Shown one piece after another: positions 20,654 to 31,573 of a DNA stretch of 64,000 bases; position 1 is the stretch's first letter, and each line of letters starts with the position of its first letter. The stretch lies in the NCBI RefSeq assembly GCF_035046485.1, contig NC_085137.1, forward strand, positions 456,439,004 to 456,503,003, given 5' to 3'. The notes under the pieces are model-generated. The model was given only the letters and a program-made list of their open reading frames with translations. It made no database searches and was not told the origin of the DNA. The DNA comes from Aedes albopictus. Its lineage: Eukaryota > Arthropoda > Insecta > Diptera > Culicidae. The position numbers and the translations under genes were made by a program.

Positions 20654-21987
20654 AGGTACCCCGGGGCAAGTGAGAATCCGGGGCAAGTGAGACCTACAGC
20701 TATTATTTTTATTATTATCTATTTTTAAGGCAAACGTTCTTCGTGGAAAACATAGGTACCACACCAACAGATACTTTGAATTCAAAAATAGTTATTGTTT
20801 CCACCATAAAGAGACCATATACGTTATTGTTGTTTACATATCATTTTCAATTCACTAAGTGAGATTAACGTACTCTATCACATTCGTCGTTTAAAAAAAG
20901 AATAACAAATAAAGTCAAACTTCTACAGTTTCAGGATAATATTTAGAGTGCTTGCAAATTATTTCGAGCGAAAAAGAGGTAATTTATTTTTATTTATTAC
21001 CTTTAGTTAACTGCTCTCACTTACCCCAGTGCATTTCAGCATCTGGGGCAAGTGAGACCTATGAGAGTAAACAAACACAATTTCATAGTTTGATCTAACT
21101 TTCTTCAGCTTAAGTCGAAATTTACACAAAATTGAAGTAAAAATCGGTGTCTTAAGTAATCAATCGTTTAATTATACTTAATTACTTCTATTTTTATGAT
21201 GAAGCTATTGTTTAAATTGGTCAAGTCTAAGGTAAACCTTTTTTTTCGAAACCATCTATTTTTCTCATTATTGTCTATTATTCTATTATTTTTTCGCTAC
21301 AAAATAAGTTTTTCTGAGTGTTAAGAAACCGTCCATTAAATATAAAAAAATAGGAAAACGACCTATTCAAATTTCACGATTTCAAAGATTGTAAGATCTT
21401 TAGTGATCGCAAAATTATGTAAGGGAAAACATAACTTCTGTAAATCTTGAAAAATCTTCTGGTGAAATTCATCAACTATGTAAAATGAAAAGCAAGTTTT
21501 GAAATCTTCCGTCATTTAACTTTATGGCGCTTTTTGTGTAAAAAAATCAATTGGTTTTGCACGAGCTGCCAGAGTTAAATCAACTTTTTCTCTCAGTAAT
21601 TCGTTATTATATGTGTTACGTAATTTATGCACGGTACCACAAAACTCTTCCAACACAAATCTCTGAACACAGTTATTCGTATGAGATATTTATACTTATG
21701 CTACCTTACAAGCAGCAACTATATTAAGTCATATGTACAAAAATTCCGAATAGGTCCCACTTGCCCCGTGAAACGGAGTATAAGAAGATCTGCTACACTT
21801 TTCTTTATATGCATGATATGTAGAATTTAAAAATTTTGAAACAGTTTTAATGTTCGTTATTACGAAGAAATATACCAACAATGTCTTTTAGAACCTTCAA
21901 AATTATAAAATTTTTTATGTTTAGAATTTTTTGGCATGACAAAATCAAACTAGCACTTTTTTAGGTCCCACTTGCCCCGGGGTACCT
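20654..21987. mobile_element. 1.3-kb TA-flanked element, AGGTACCCCGGGGCAAGTG termini
   Basis: The terminal inverted repeat AGGTACCCCGGGGCAAGTG is identical at both ends, with TA on each side (20652-20653 and 21988-21989). That is the target pattern of Tc1/mariner-group elements. The motif GGGGCAAGTGAGACCT recurs inside at about 20680 and 21043 and inverted at about 21750. No transposase frame is present, so it is non-autonomous. Confidence 0.88.
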
Positions 21988-21989
21988 TA

Positions 21990-22159
21990 CCTTTTTTTGT
22001 TATTTCTGTTCGGGTTCGTCACTGACACCAGTGATTCGACCTATTGAGAAATTACCGGTACCCTTAGTATAATGCGTGTTGCATTACTTCATTGCAAATG
22101 AAGGGCTATCGATTTTGTTTTGTTTTCTCAGAACTTTCAGAAGCTATCAAACTTCATTT
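21990..22159. other. Short non-coding spacer
   Basis: Nothing recognised apart from small inverted words such as CACTGACACCAGTG at 22020-22033. Confidence 0.5.
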
Positions 22160-24845
22160 TAAGGTCACACTATTGACACTAAGGAGTTTCCGAATGGCTT
22201 CAAAGAGCAATCTCAGAATAAATTCCAGGAGGAACCTTAAAAAAACTCCTGAAGGAATCCATCAAGACAGTTCTGGACTAATCTCTGCAAGAACTGCCTT
22301 ATCAAACCCTGTAGAAACTTCTACAGGAATCTCTGATGGTTCAAGAATATCTCTAAGAGAGATCCCTGCGGAAATTTCTGAAAAATTCCTGATTGGAGTT
22401 TTAGAGGATTTTCAGAAGAAAACCAGCATGAATCTTCTAAACAAAATCTAGGACGATTTCCCAAAAGAATTCAAGCAGGAATCCCAAGGGAATTACAGCA
22501 GGCATCCCCAAAGGAATTCCAGGAGGAATCCCCGACGGAATTCGCGCGCGAATTTCTATAGAATTTCGAGAAAGAAACTCCTAAGGTATTTTAAGAGGAA
22601 CGAGCAAAAAATATCCAGCAAAAATTCCAAAGAATTTCCAGCAGGGATCGTCAAAAAAATTCCAGTGGGAATTTCCAAGGGAATTCAAAAAGGATCCTCA
22701 AGGGATTTCTAGAAGAAATCCCCGAAAGAATTCCAAAAAAAAGAATTCCCGATAAAATTTCAGGATTTCAGGAAACTCTAGGAGAAATCCCCGAATGAAT
22801 TCCAAGAGGAATCCCCGAATGAATTCCAAGAGGAATCCCCGAATGAATTCCAAGAGGAATCTCTGTTGGCGCGAGTGTCCTCTGGATCAATTTTCTTTAT
22901 CTCTAACGGACTCTCCAACTCAACGTTCAACCTAACACTAAATCTTATGAATATTCTAATACACTTAATTCCTATTGGATAATGAAAAGTTGCCAGTTTC
23001 ACCAAAATACAAAAATTTTCGTCGCAACAATCCCAGATAGAATTCCAGGAGCAATTCTTCAAGGAATTTCAAAATGAATCATCAAAGGAATTGCGGAGCG
23101 GATCTGGTGTGATGGTTAGAACACTTGACTATTACGCTGAGGACCTGGGATCGAATCCCGACAAACTCACTAAGCGTGGGTTCTTCCTTCGGCAGGGAAG
23201 TAAAGCGTGGGTCCCGAGATGAACTAGCTCCGGGCCAAAAATCTCGTTAATGAAGATAAAAAAAAATCGAAGGAATTCCAGTAGGAAACCCCGCAGGAAT
23301 TGTAGGAGGAATCTCCGAAGAAATTTGAAGAGAAGGTATTTCGGGAGTAATCCCCGAAGTAACATCAGAAGGAATCCCCGAATGAATTTTAGGAGGAATC
23401 CTCGGAGGAAGTCTGGAAAGAATCCCCGAAGAAATTACAGGAGAAATCCATGCAGGAATCCCAGAGGGCGCCACCGAAGGAATTCCGGGATAAATCTCCG
23501 AAGTAATTACAAGCAGAATCCTCAAAAGGTGTTTCAAGAGGAAACCCCGAAGGAATTCTATAAGGAATCTCCATAAGAAGTCCAGGAGAAATCTCCAAAG
23601 AAATTCAAAAAGCAATCCTCGAAGGAACTCCCGGAAGAATCCTCGAATACCAGGAGGAATTTCCGAAGGAATTGTAGCAGAAATCACAGAAGCAATTCAA
23701 GAACGAAATCCTGAAGGAATTCTAGGAGGAATCCTGGTGTAATTACATGAGGAATTTCTGAAGGTATTTCAGGATGAACCTCCGAAAGAACTCTAAGAGG
23801 AATCACCAAAGAAATTCTAGGAGGAAATGCCGAAGGAATTCCAGAATGAATTTACGCTGGAATATCAAGAGAAGCCCCCGAAAAATCCCTGCAGGATTTT
23901 TTGCAGGAAGTCCAGGAGGAATCCCCAAAGGAATTCCAGAAAAAATTAAGGGAATCCGAGAAGAAATCCCCAAAATATTTCTAAGAGAACCATCAAAAAA
24001 TATCCAGGAGGAATTCTTGCAGGAGTCCCAGAAGGAATCCATGAAGGAATTCTGGGAGGAATCTCCGAAGGATTAAACATCGGAAAACTCGATGGATTTT
24101 CAAGGAGAATCCCCGAAGGAAGTCCAAGAGAAATCTCCGTGGGAATTCTAGGAGGAATCCCCGAAGGAATTCAAAGAGAAATCCCCGACCGAATTCCAGG
24201 AGGAATCCCCGAACGATTTATAGGAGAAATCACTGAAGCAATTTCAGAAGGAAACCCCGAAAGAATTCCAGAAGAAATTCCAGAAGGAATTCTAGGAGGA
24301 ATCCTCAGAGAATTTCCATGAGGAATTCCCGGAGGATTCCAGGAGGAATCTTCGAAGCAATTTTGATAAAATTCCGAAGGAATTCCAGAAGGAATCCCCG
24401 AAGGAAGTGTAGGAGGATTCTCTAAATGAAGTCCAGGAGGAATTTCTGGACGAATTTTATGAGGAATCCCCGATGTAATTCCAGGAGGAATCTCCAAAAG
24501 AATTTTTAGTGGAATTATCAAAGAGTTCCAGGAGGAGCCGCGATGGAATTCCAGGAGGAATCAACGACGGAAAATCAAGAGGAATCTCCGGAAGAATTTA
24601 AAAAAGAATCCTCGTAGGAAGTCTGGTAGGAAACCCTGAAAGAAAATCTTGGAAGAATCCCCGGAGGATTTCAAGAGGAATCCCCCGGATCTTTCCAGGT
24701 AGGTGGAAGGATATGCAGGAGGTATTCTTCAAAGAATTCCTGGAAGAATTCCAGAAAGAAATTGAGGAATTCCATTAAAAAAAAACCCTCAAAAGATATG
24801 GATGATTATAATTCCAAGGAAATGATTGAAAGAACTCCTACAAGA
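22160..24845. repeat. GGAATTCC-type filler array, least diverged copy
   Basis: Repeats of AGGAATTCCAGGAGGAATC and CCCCGAAGGAATTCC words at roughly 24-30 bp. At about 22785-22862 an exact 24-bp unit (CCCCGAATGAATTCC...) is repeated three times. Because periods are often multiples of three, open frames rich in NPRRNSRRN or IPPGIPSGIP arise on both strands; these are not genes. A Feilai SINE (23095-23268) and a block of unique sequence (22862-23050) interrupt it. The I-like LINE begins at its right edge. Confidence 0.9.
23095..23268 (+). mobile_element. Feilai-like SINE, plus orientation
   Basis: GCGGAGCGGATCTGGTGTG, box A region GATGGTTAGAACACTTGAC, box B GGGATCGAATCCC, body CCCGAGATGAACTAG, 3' AATCTCGTTAATG and an A-rich tail. 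A few bases after box B are deleted relative to the copy at 6770-6931. Flanked on both sides by filler. Confidence 0.9.
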
Positions 24846-26376
24846 TTTTTTTTTTTTTTTACTTATTCGTTTATTTGGAAGGCTCGGGCGCCTCATGGGC
24901 ATAACTGAGCCGAAATCATTTGTTGTTTTTTTTACAATATATTTTACATTTTACAATAATTACTGCGTTAATGCTATGTTAGTTTGGGGAGCCGAAGTAC
25001 TCGCGGCTGTTTCGAGGTTAGGGATAAAAAAAAAATAAAATAAAATTGGGAAGGAGGGATTTAGGGGTCTTTAACTAAATTATTTGCTAACTTATACTAA
25101 AAACATTGATGGGGCAAAATGTCCTTATCTGAAATGGAACAAAAAAAGAGAGGACTTTATCGGTAGACAACGACAAGAAGAGGACAAACGGAAGGGGGGT
25201 GACGACAGACAGGGGCGAACAACAAAACCAAAGGGCGGACAACGAAAACAAGGAACGTACTACATCAAACTCTGACATCAACACGTTTCAAAAACTGGTA
25301 AATCAGGTTCATGTATTCCAAATCAATTCCTGCCAACACTTCTCTAACGGGTTTCTGTTGTTTTCCTCGGACCCGGAGAATTTCATGCAGCTCAGATCTG
25401 ACCTCACGATACTCATTGCATCCCCACACGACATGTTCGATATCCTGGTAAGCTACGCCACAGACACAGAGATTGCTTTCTGAGAGCCCAATACGGAAGG
25501 TATGTGCATTCAACAAATAGTGGTTGGACATCAGCCGACACATTACACGAATGAAATCGCGGCTCAAATCCAACCCTTTGAACCATGGCTTCTTCGACAC
25601 CTGTGGAATGATGGAGTGCAACCATCTACCCATCTCTCCATCTCTCCATTTGTGTTGCCAGCTGATCAAGGTCTCCTGACGGGTCAATGCAAAAAATTCG
25701 TCGAAGGCGATTTGACGCTCGTAAATATCGCCTCCGCTAGCGCCCACCTTAGCCAGAGAGTCCGCTTTCTCATTGCCCGGAATTGAGCAATGTGAAGGGA
25801 CCCAAGCTATGGTGATGATGTATGAGCGTTTGGACAAAGCACTCAAGACTTGGCGTATTCCATTCAGGAAGTACGCTGAGTGCTTCATCGGTTTCATTGA
25901 CCGAACAGCCTCCAGAGAGCTTAGACTGTCGGTAAAAATGAAGTAGTGCTCAGGTGGAAGAGTGCGAATGTACTCTAAGGTGTAGTTTATAGCCGCTAGC
26001 TCAGCAATGTATACCGAACATGGCTTTTGAAGCATGTAGGTGGCGCTATGAAATTCGTTGTAGACACCGAAACCACTTTGGTCATCGGTTTTCGAACCGT
26101 CTGTGAAGAACTGTCTGTCCCCGCTAACATGCCCGAACTTACTTGCAAAGATCTGTGGAATACCTACGGAACGAAAAGATTTCGGAATACCGGTGATCTC
26201 ATCCTTCATAGAGAGATCAAAATCCACTGAGGAGCTGTCGAAGTTTGAGAAGTTGTCACGATTGGTGTTAACCGGAGATGGGCTTACCTCCAGCGTCATG
26301 TACCAATAGTACACACTCATAAAACGAGTTTGAGGGTTCTGTTCGAGCAGCTTTTCAAAATTTTCTATGACCAATG
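24846..26376 (-). mobile_element. 3' portion of an I-like non-LTR retrotransposon
   Basis: A poly(T) run at 24846-24860 is the poly(A) tail of a minus-strand LINE. The 3' UTR (25264-24861) follows an RNase H-bearing coding end (25265-26374). The coding sequence continues in the same order at 31573-31165; the two parts were one element until a 4.8-kb insert separated them. The 5' part is lost in the assembly gap after 31573. Confidence 0.88.
25265..26374 (-). CDS. RNase H domain and C-terminus of I-like LINE polyprotein (interrupted)
   Basis: 369 codons open on the minus strand. RNase H removes the RNA strand of the RNA-DNA hybrid during retrotransposition. The catalytic set is visible: Asp in FFTDGSKTDD (near 92), Glu in YIAELAAINYTLEYI (near 125), Asp in FIFTDSLSSLEAV (near 149), and His and Asp in WVPSHCSIPGNEKADSLAK (near 195 and 205). 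A Cys/His knuckle CVCGVAYQDIEHVVWGC lies near 303-319. The first Met is an artefact of the insertion; upstream codons (ending VVNPL) lie at 31165 and beyond. The domain order RT, RNase H, knuckle is that of the I clade. This half of the protein is intact, but the element cannot be translated through the insert. Confidence 0.9.
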   Translation of the reverse strand: MVIENFEKLLEQNPQTRFMSVYYWYMTLEVSPSPVNTNRDNFSNFDSSSVDFDLSMKDEITGIPKSFRSVGIPQIFASKFGHVSGDRQFFTDGSKTDDQSGFGVYNEFHSATYMLQKPCSVYIAELAAINYTLEYIRTLPPEHYFIFTDSLSSLEAVRSMKPMKHSAYFLNGIRQVLSALSKRSYIITIAWVPSHCSIPGNEKADSLAKVGASGGDIYERQIAFDEFFALTRQETLISWQHKWRDGEMGRWLHSIIPQVSKKPWFKGLDLSRDFIRVMCRLMSNHYLLNAHTFRIGLSESNLCVCGVAYQDIEHVVWGCNEYREVRSELHEILRVRGKQQKPVREVLAGIDLEYMNLIYQFLKRVDVRV

Positions 26377-27334
26377 CACACTGGGCCAGGAACAGAGATT
26401 AACAAGACAAAACCTCTAGCACATTGGGGAAACGTCCTATCAAGTTGGTGTCTTCGGCAAAGTTGTTGGGTTTTATCTGCGCCTTAAATTGCGCTTGGAA
26501 TTTAGTTCGTAAAACCGTTGCATAGGTGGCGCTGCGGTGCTAACTTTTTTATTTTACATCCTAGAGCTTTGGCGTCTTCGACAAAGTTGTAGAACAGGCA
26601 AAAATAAGAAAAGTTGTCGAAGACACCAAAACTCTAGCTCTTGAAATAACAAAGTTACATTGAATTTTATAAAGGAACGACTCAAATTTGCGCTTTTATG
26701 CTTTTTTCTTGTTTATCAGCCTACATGTTGCCATGGCAACAGAAAACAATAATCGCAGTAGTCGAACAAGATTGTATTTTTGAAAATTGTATTTCACTCT
26801 TGCAACAATCATGCGTTTTGAGGAATAATACATACATTTGTCTAGGTATCACTAGTAGAAATTCCTGTTTTAGTGTATATGAGTGATATAGCTGATTTTG
26901 CCTTAATGAAACGCATGTTTTTTAGGTGAGTAAATTCACTTCTTGAATCTTTTTAAACAGTCAGGACTGCTACCAGACGCTGCCACTCATTTTACGCTCA
27001 TCGCAAATTCCAGGTTGTCGTGCATATAAATAAGTTTATTTTTAGTATTTGACAAGTCTAAAGAGGAGCCTAAACGAAACCAAAAATAAACTAAATCGGA
27101 TGGGAGCTGAGATATTGTTGTTGGCGTAAAGTGGATGGTAGCGTCTTATATGAGTCCCAACTCTACTTTTGTTTTATCCGTTTTCACGTCAAATCTGAAA
27201 CAATATCAACTGCAACAGAAAATATGAAAGATTTGTCAGACATAAGTTTCCAAATTATCCATTTTACAGTTTTTGTGTGATTTCAAAATGGCACAATGGC
27301 TAAAGGTTGATTTTTTTTATTTCACTAATATAGA

Positions 27335-27531
27335 TATTGGTAACCTTTTTAAGCATATGGTTCTCATTTGCATCCTACGAAGAACACGGAATTGAAGTAC
27401 TGTTTGTTTTGTTTCTTATTTTTGTACTTTTAGTTAGAAGTGAGCTGAGCACACAAAAAAACAAAAAGAACGGAATCAATCAGTGCCGTAATCGCTTGTT
27501 TTTAATTAGGAAAAGTTTAGGAGCGTGATAT
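27335..27531. repeat. Dispersed repeat, second copy
   Basis: TTTTAAGCATATGGTTCTCAT, TTTGTTTTGTTTCTTATTTT and CAATCAGTGCCGTAATCGCTT match the copy at 17456-17652 in order and spacing. Located in the loop of the long-TIR element. Confidence 0.75.
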
Positions 27532-27827
27532 TACTTATGACACTTACACCCTAATTATTATAGCAAGCGTAATGCGTTTGCTGAGAGATTTCATGAGCAT
27601 CTTTTAAAACATTTCACCATCAGGGCAATCGATTTTAATATTCATATAAGATCCCACCTACATACTTCATCGATAGTTTTATTTTTAAGAAAGATCCCGC
27701 AATATTTTGCATGCGTGAATTAAAATAATATACCTTTAGTCTGTTATCTTGACAACTCATAAAGACCGTGGATGGATAATTTGTCAACTTTTATCTGAAA
27801 AATCTTTCAGTTTTTTTTTTCTTTTTT

Positions 27828-27988
27828 AACGAGATTGATAGCCCTAGGCTAGTTCATCTCGGGACCCACGCTTTACTTCCCTTCCGAAGGAAGAACTCAC
27901 ATTTTGTGAGTTTGTCGGGAGTGGAATTCGATCCCAGGTCCTCGGCGTGATAGTCAAGTGTTATAACCATCCAACCAGGTCCGCTCCA
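27828..27988 (-). mobile_element. Feilai-like SINE, minus orientation
   Basis: Same layout as 6770-6931: AACGAGATTGATAGCCCTAGG at the left, GAATTCGATCCC (box B complement) and GGTCCGCTCC at the right end. Lies in the loop of the long-TIR element and is therefore younger than it. Confidence 0.9.
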
Positions 27989-28193
27989 CAAAAAAATCTT
28001 TCAGTTTATCAGATTCGTTTCTGATTTGATGTTAAAACGTATAAACAAAAGTATAAAAGATACTATAAGTGAATTCACCTATGAAAAATACGTTTGATTT
28101 GGGCAAAATCAGGAAGGTGCACATCGACAGCTAGCGATATAACATTCATATATACTAAACCAGGAATTTATACTAGTAATACAAATGTATATA

Positions 28194-30723
28194 AAGGGTG
28201 ATACGGTCAAAATTTGGTCACACAATTTGTTTCATAACTTGAGACTGCGTGCACCAAAACAGCTGATTTTTTGACCAGTAATGGTACATTCTATGTAGCT
28301 TATACCATAAAATTTTCATCAAAATCGGTTCAGTATTTGCGGAGATATTGTGAATCCTGAAAACTGCAATTTGAAAATTGTGTACGAGGATTAAAAAATA
28401 AGAACACATTTTTACTCTTTTATTTATAGAGCCAGAAATACTGAACCAATTTCAATGAAAATTTTTCTGTATGTAAAGTATACATATCAAAATGTTGTGT
28501 AAAAATTTCATTCAATTTGATCCAGCCGTTACAAAGTTATATTTGTTTAGGTGGTCAAATTTTGTCAAATTTTTTCAAGTCAAGTCAAAATTTGGTCACA
28601 CAATTTTTTTCATAACTTCAGATTTCGTACACCAAAACAGCTGATTTTTGGATCAGTAATGGTACATTATATATAGCTTGTACCATAAAATTTTCATCAA
28701 AATCGGTGTAGTATTTTTTTTTTTTTTTTTTTTGCTAGGTTTCTAGCTGCACTCTGAATAGAGTTGAAACCTCTACACTAGACCCGAAGATAGAAAAGAG
28801 TACGTAATCTTTCAGAAGCAGTTTGCCAGCCGTACGCGGAAAATGATATCCATTAAGACACTGTTGCAACTGACTCAGAAAGATACGGTAGAAGATTGGA
28901 AAGTTTTCAATTGATCAGTCAGTCAGAATTTTCCTATGTAGTTTATGGTCACACGGTTTGTGTTTGTCTTCTTGTTTGATTTTGTGGTATGGTTAAATAT
29001 GTTTTTCTCCTCGTTAAGTCAGTTGTCGTATGTTGTTTTTTTTTCATCGAATCAGTCGAACCCCGTATGTTTAAATATAGTCAATCCTGCGTCAAATTGT
29101 TTTCCTAATTGATTTCACTAGTCGTTTCCTACTCCTCTGTGTTCATCTCTTGTGTCCTTAAATTGTCATCGGTCCAAAACCCACAGAAGCATGTAACTGA
29201 ACTTCTGATATTTTTCTGTTAGTGTCATGATACCATCTAAAAGGTAAACAAAAATGCGCCAAGTGGGTTAGTTGATTGCAATGAAATTTTAAATAATAAA
29301 GATTGCTTGTCACCTATTATGTATTCACCCCCCTACAAATACTATGAAAAATATTCAAGTTCGTTCAATTATCCTATCGGTCCTAGGTACCTCGATAAAC
29401 CATGTCATTTTCTCAAGCGTGGCCTAGAATGTCAACCTAGTCATACACAAGTAACGTTGTTCAGCTAATAAAAAGCAGTCAGTTTTTTGTCCAAAATGTC
29501 ACGTCGAACGCATTGACGTCAACAATGCGTTCAAGTGTTCGCACGTTAGCTTCGAGTCTATCAGCACAATTAAGTGCTGCAAATCTCCTTCCCACTATTA
29601 ATTCTTCGGCCGGTTTTAATTGCTTTATTTAAAGATAATATGACCAACTAACATTGTAAAAATTCGAAAAAGCAACTATGACATCAATAAATTACGAATT
29701 AAAAACAACCGAGAGACGTGAGAAATAGAGCCCAAACAACATTTTGAAGTCAGCTGGCTGTAAAAGGTTTCAAAACCTGTCACAAATCCTATAATGCTTT
29801 TATTAGGATTTGTAACGATCATCAAAACCTTCTCAAATCCAACCGACTTGAAACTGTTGCTGGGGAATAGACTCTACTAAGCCCCAGCGGATCCTCCATG
29901 TTTATCGAGCATGTCTGATGCATATGATCAGCCATACTCCATCTGCAGCAGCCGGTTCGTGATGAACCGTTGGAGGCGCATTAAAGTGTTAAAAAGGTGA
30001 TATGTTTCACTAAAGAACACTACATTATAATAATCAAAATGAAACTCCTTCACTTTAATACCGTCAACCCCTGCGAACTTGGCCAGGGTCATCAAAATCG
30101 GTGTAGTATTTGCGGAGATATTTTTGAATCCTGAGATTTGCAATTTTAAAATTTTGTGCAAAAAGGATTCACACATTTTTACTGTTTTATTTATAGAGCC
30201 AGAGATACCAAACCGATTTCAATGAAAATTTTTCTGTATGTGAAGTATGCATATCAAAATCTTGTGTAAAAATTTCATTCAATTTGATCCAGCCGTTACA
30301 AAGTTATATTTGCTTAAGTGGCACCCGGTCAGTTTTTTTCATATTCAAACTGCTACAACTTTGAAAGTATTCATACAAAATGGCTCAAAATTTTACTAAG
30401 AACATATTTTCATAATAGAACTATACTGTAAAATTTTGATAAAAATCGGAGCAGTATTGGTAGTTCTATAATCAATATTGTGCTTTACTGACCTTAAATT
30501 TCCGAAAATTTACTATGGAGCGCCTTTGTACAAAACTTTAAAAAGGTAGGTCGATGGTTTTATCTATATATCAACCAATGCTCAATCGAATTTGATGAAA
30601 ATTTTATGGTATAAGCTACATATAATGTAGCATTACTGGTACAAAAATCAGCTGTTTTGGTGTACGCAGTCTAAAGTTATGAAAAAAAAAAATGTGTGAC
30701 CAAATTTTGACCGTATCACCCTT
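28194..30723. mobile_element. TA-flanked MITE family member with internal duplication
   Basis: Termini AAGGGTGATACGGTCAAAATT are inverted at both ends with TA outside (28192-28193 and 30724-30725), as in Tc1/mariner-type MITEs. It sits in the right arm of the long-TIR element. A block of about 370 bp (from CACCAAAACAGCTGATTTTT through CAGCCGTTACAAAGTTATAT) is present twice, 28205-28575 and again from about 28585, the second copy being split by a retrocopy. No coding capacity of its own. Confidence 0.88.
28717..30088 (-). pseudogene. 5'-truncated processed retrocopy of an unidentified mRNA
   Basis: A poly(T) run at 28714-28733 (poly(A) on the minus strand) and a 23-bp direct repeat (28694-28716 and 30089-30111, TCATCAAAATCGGTG...) bracket 1372 bp. 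That is the signature of LINE-mediated retroposition. Minus-strand codons from 30088 to 29928 give about 53 residues (LAKFAGVDGIKVKEFHFDYY, then SETYHLFNTLMRLQRF and LLQMEYG) and a stop; the remaining 1.2 kb would be a 3' UTR. No RT, SINE head or TIR is present. The parent gene is unknown to me. No AATAAA was found close to the A-run, which is a weak point. Confidence 0.7.
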
Positions 30724-31164
30724 TATTATTCCTCAAAACGCAAGATTGTTGCAAGAGTGAAACACTATTTCAAATATACTGTACAAATATATTGTTTTCT
30801 GTTGCCATGGCAACATGTAGACTGATAAACAAGAAAATGACATAAGAGCGCAAATTTAAATCATTCGTTTATAATAATCAATGTAACTTTGTTATTTCAA
30901 GAGCTACAATTTTGGTGTCTTCGGCAACTTTTCATATTTTTGCCTGTTCTACAACTTTGTCGAAGACGCCAAAGCTCTAGGATGCGAAATAAGGAAGTTA
31001 GCACCGCAGCGCCACCTATGCGGCGGGTTTATGAACTAAATTCCAAGCGCAATTTTAGGCGCAGATAAAACCCAACAACTTTGCCGAAGACACCAACTTG
31101 ATAGGACGTAACCCCAATGTGCTAGAGGTTTTGTCTTGCTAATGTCTGTTCCTGGCCCAGTGTG

Positions 31165-31573
31165 CAATGGATTCACAACCTCGCATCGGATGAGGAACCG
31201 GAACGATAACTCCGCAAAGCGGTCTGTCAGAGGCTGTACACCAGCGAGTACCTCTAAACTCATAGTGTGAGTTGAGTTCATGCAACCTAACGCGATCCGA
31301 AGACAACGGTACTGAACCCGTTGAAGCTTCAGCAAGTGTGTTTTCGCCGCGGATTGAAAACAGAAGCTACCGTATTCTAAAACCGACAGAATGGTTGTTT
31401 GGTACAGCCTGATCAGATCTTCCGGATGTGCTCCCCACCATGTTCCGGTAATAGTTCGCATAAAGTTGATTCGCTTTTGGCATTTCTGTATCAGATACAC
31501 AATGTGCTTCCCCCAGGTGCATTTGGAGTCGAACCAGACGCCGAGATATTGAGAAGACATGCTATGAGTGATT
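31165..31573 (-). pseudogene. Reverse transcriptase C-terminal part of the I-like LINE
   Basis: About 136 codons on the minus strand. They include the RT thumb word YLGVWFDSKCTWGKH, then LYQTTILSVLEYGSFCF and LQRVQYRCLRIALGC, and end VVNPL at the insertion point. The sequence continues in frame order into the RNase H part at 26374. The catalytic palm (YADD) would lie in the assembly gap beyond 31573. Residues after VVNPL in the open frame are read from the foldback insert and are not genuine. Confidence 0.85.

Larger units (their letters stand above)
26377..31164. mobile_element. 4.8-kb long-TIR foldback element with 5-bp TSD CAATG
   Basis: Inverted arms of about 570 bp start CACACTGGGCCAGGAACAG. 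The left arm is 26377 to about 26943; the right arm is about 28060-28193 plus 30724-31164, itself split by a TA-flanked MITE. CAATG flanks the element at 26372-26376 and 31165-31169. Removing the insert joins the I-like LINE reading frame at NPL/VIENF, which confirms the boundaries. The arms include GTGTCTTCGGCAAAGTTG and GTTGCCATGGCAAC. The loop (about 26944-28059) holds a dispersed repeat and a Feilai SINE. No transposase was seen; the 5-bp duplication does not settle a superfamily. Confidence 0.92.

Noticed and set aside
22160..24845. Arg/Asn-rich and Pro/Ile/Gly-rich repeat proteins
   Set aside because: They are translations of the GGAATTCC filler, overlapping on both strands, with no start context or domain.
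26377..31164. Assignment of the long-TIR element to Transib from its 5-bp duplication
   Set aside because: The terminus CACACTGGG does not fit the Transib CACWRTG pattern well and no transposase is present.
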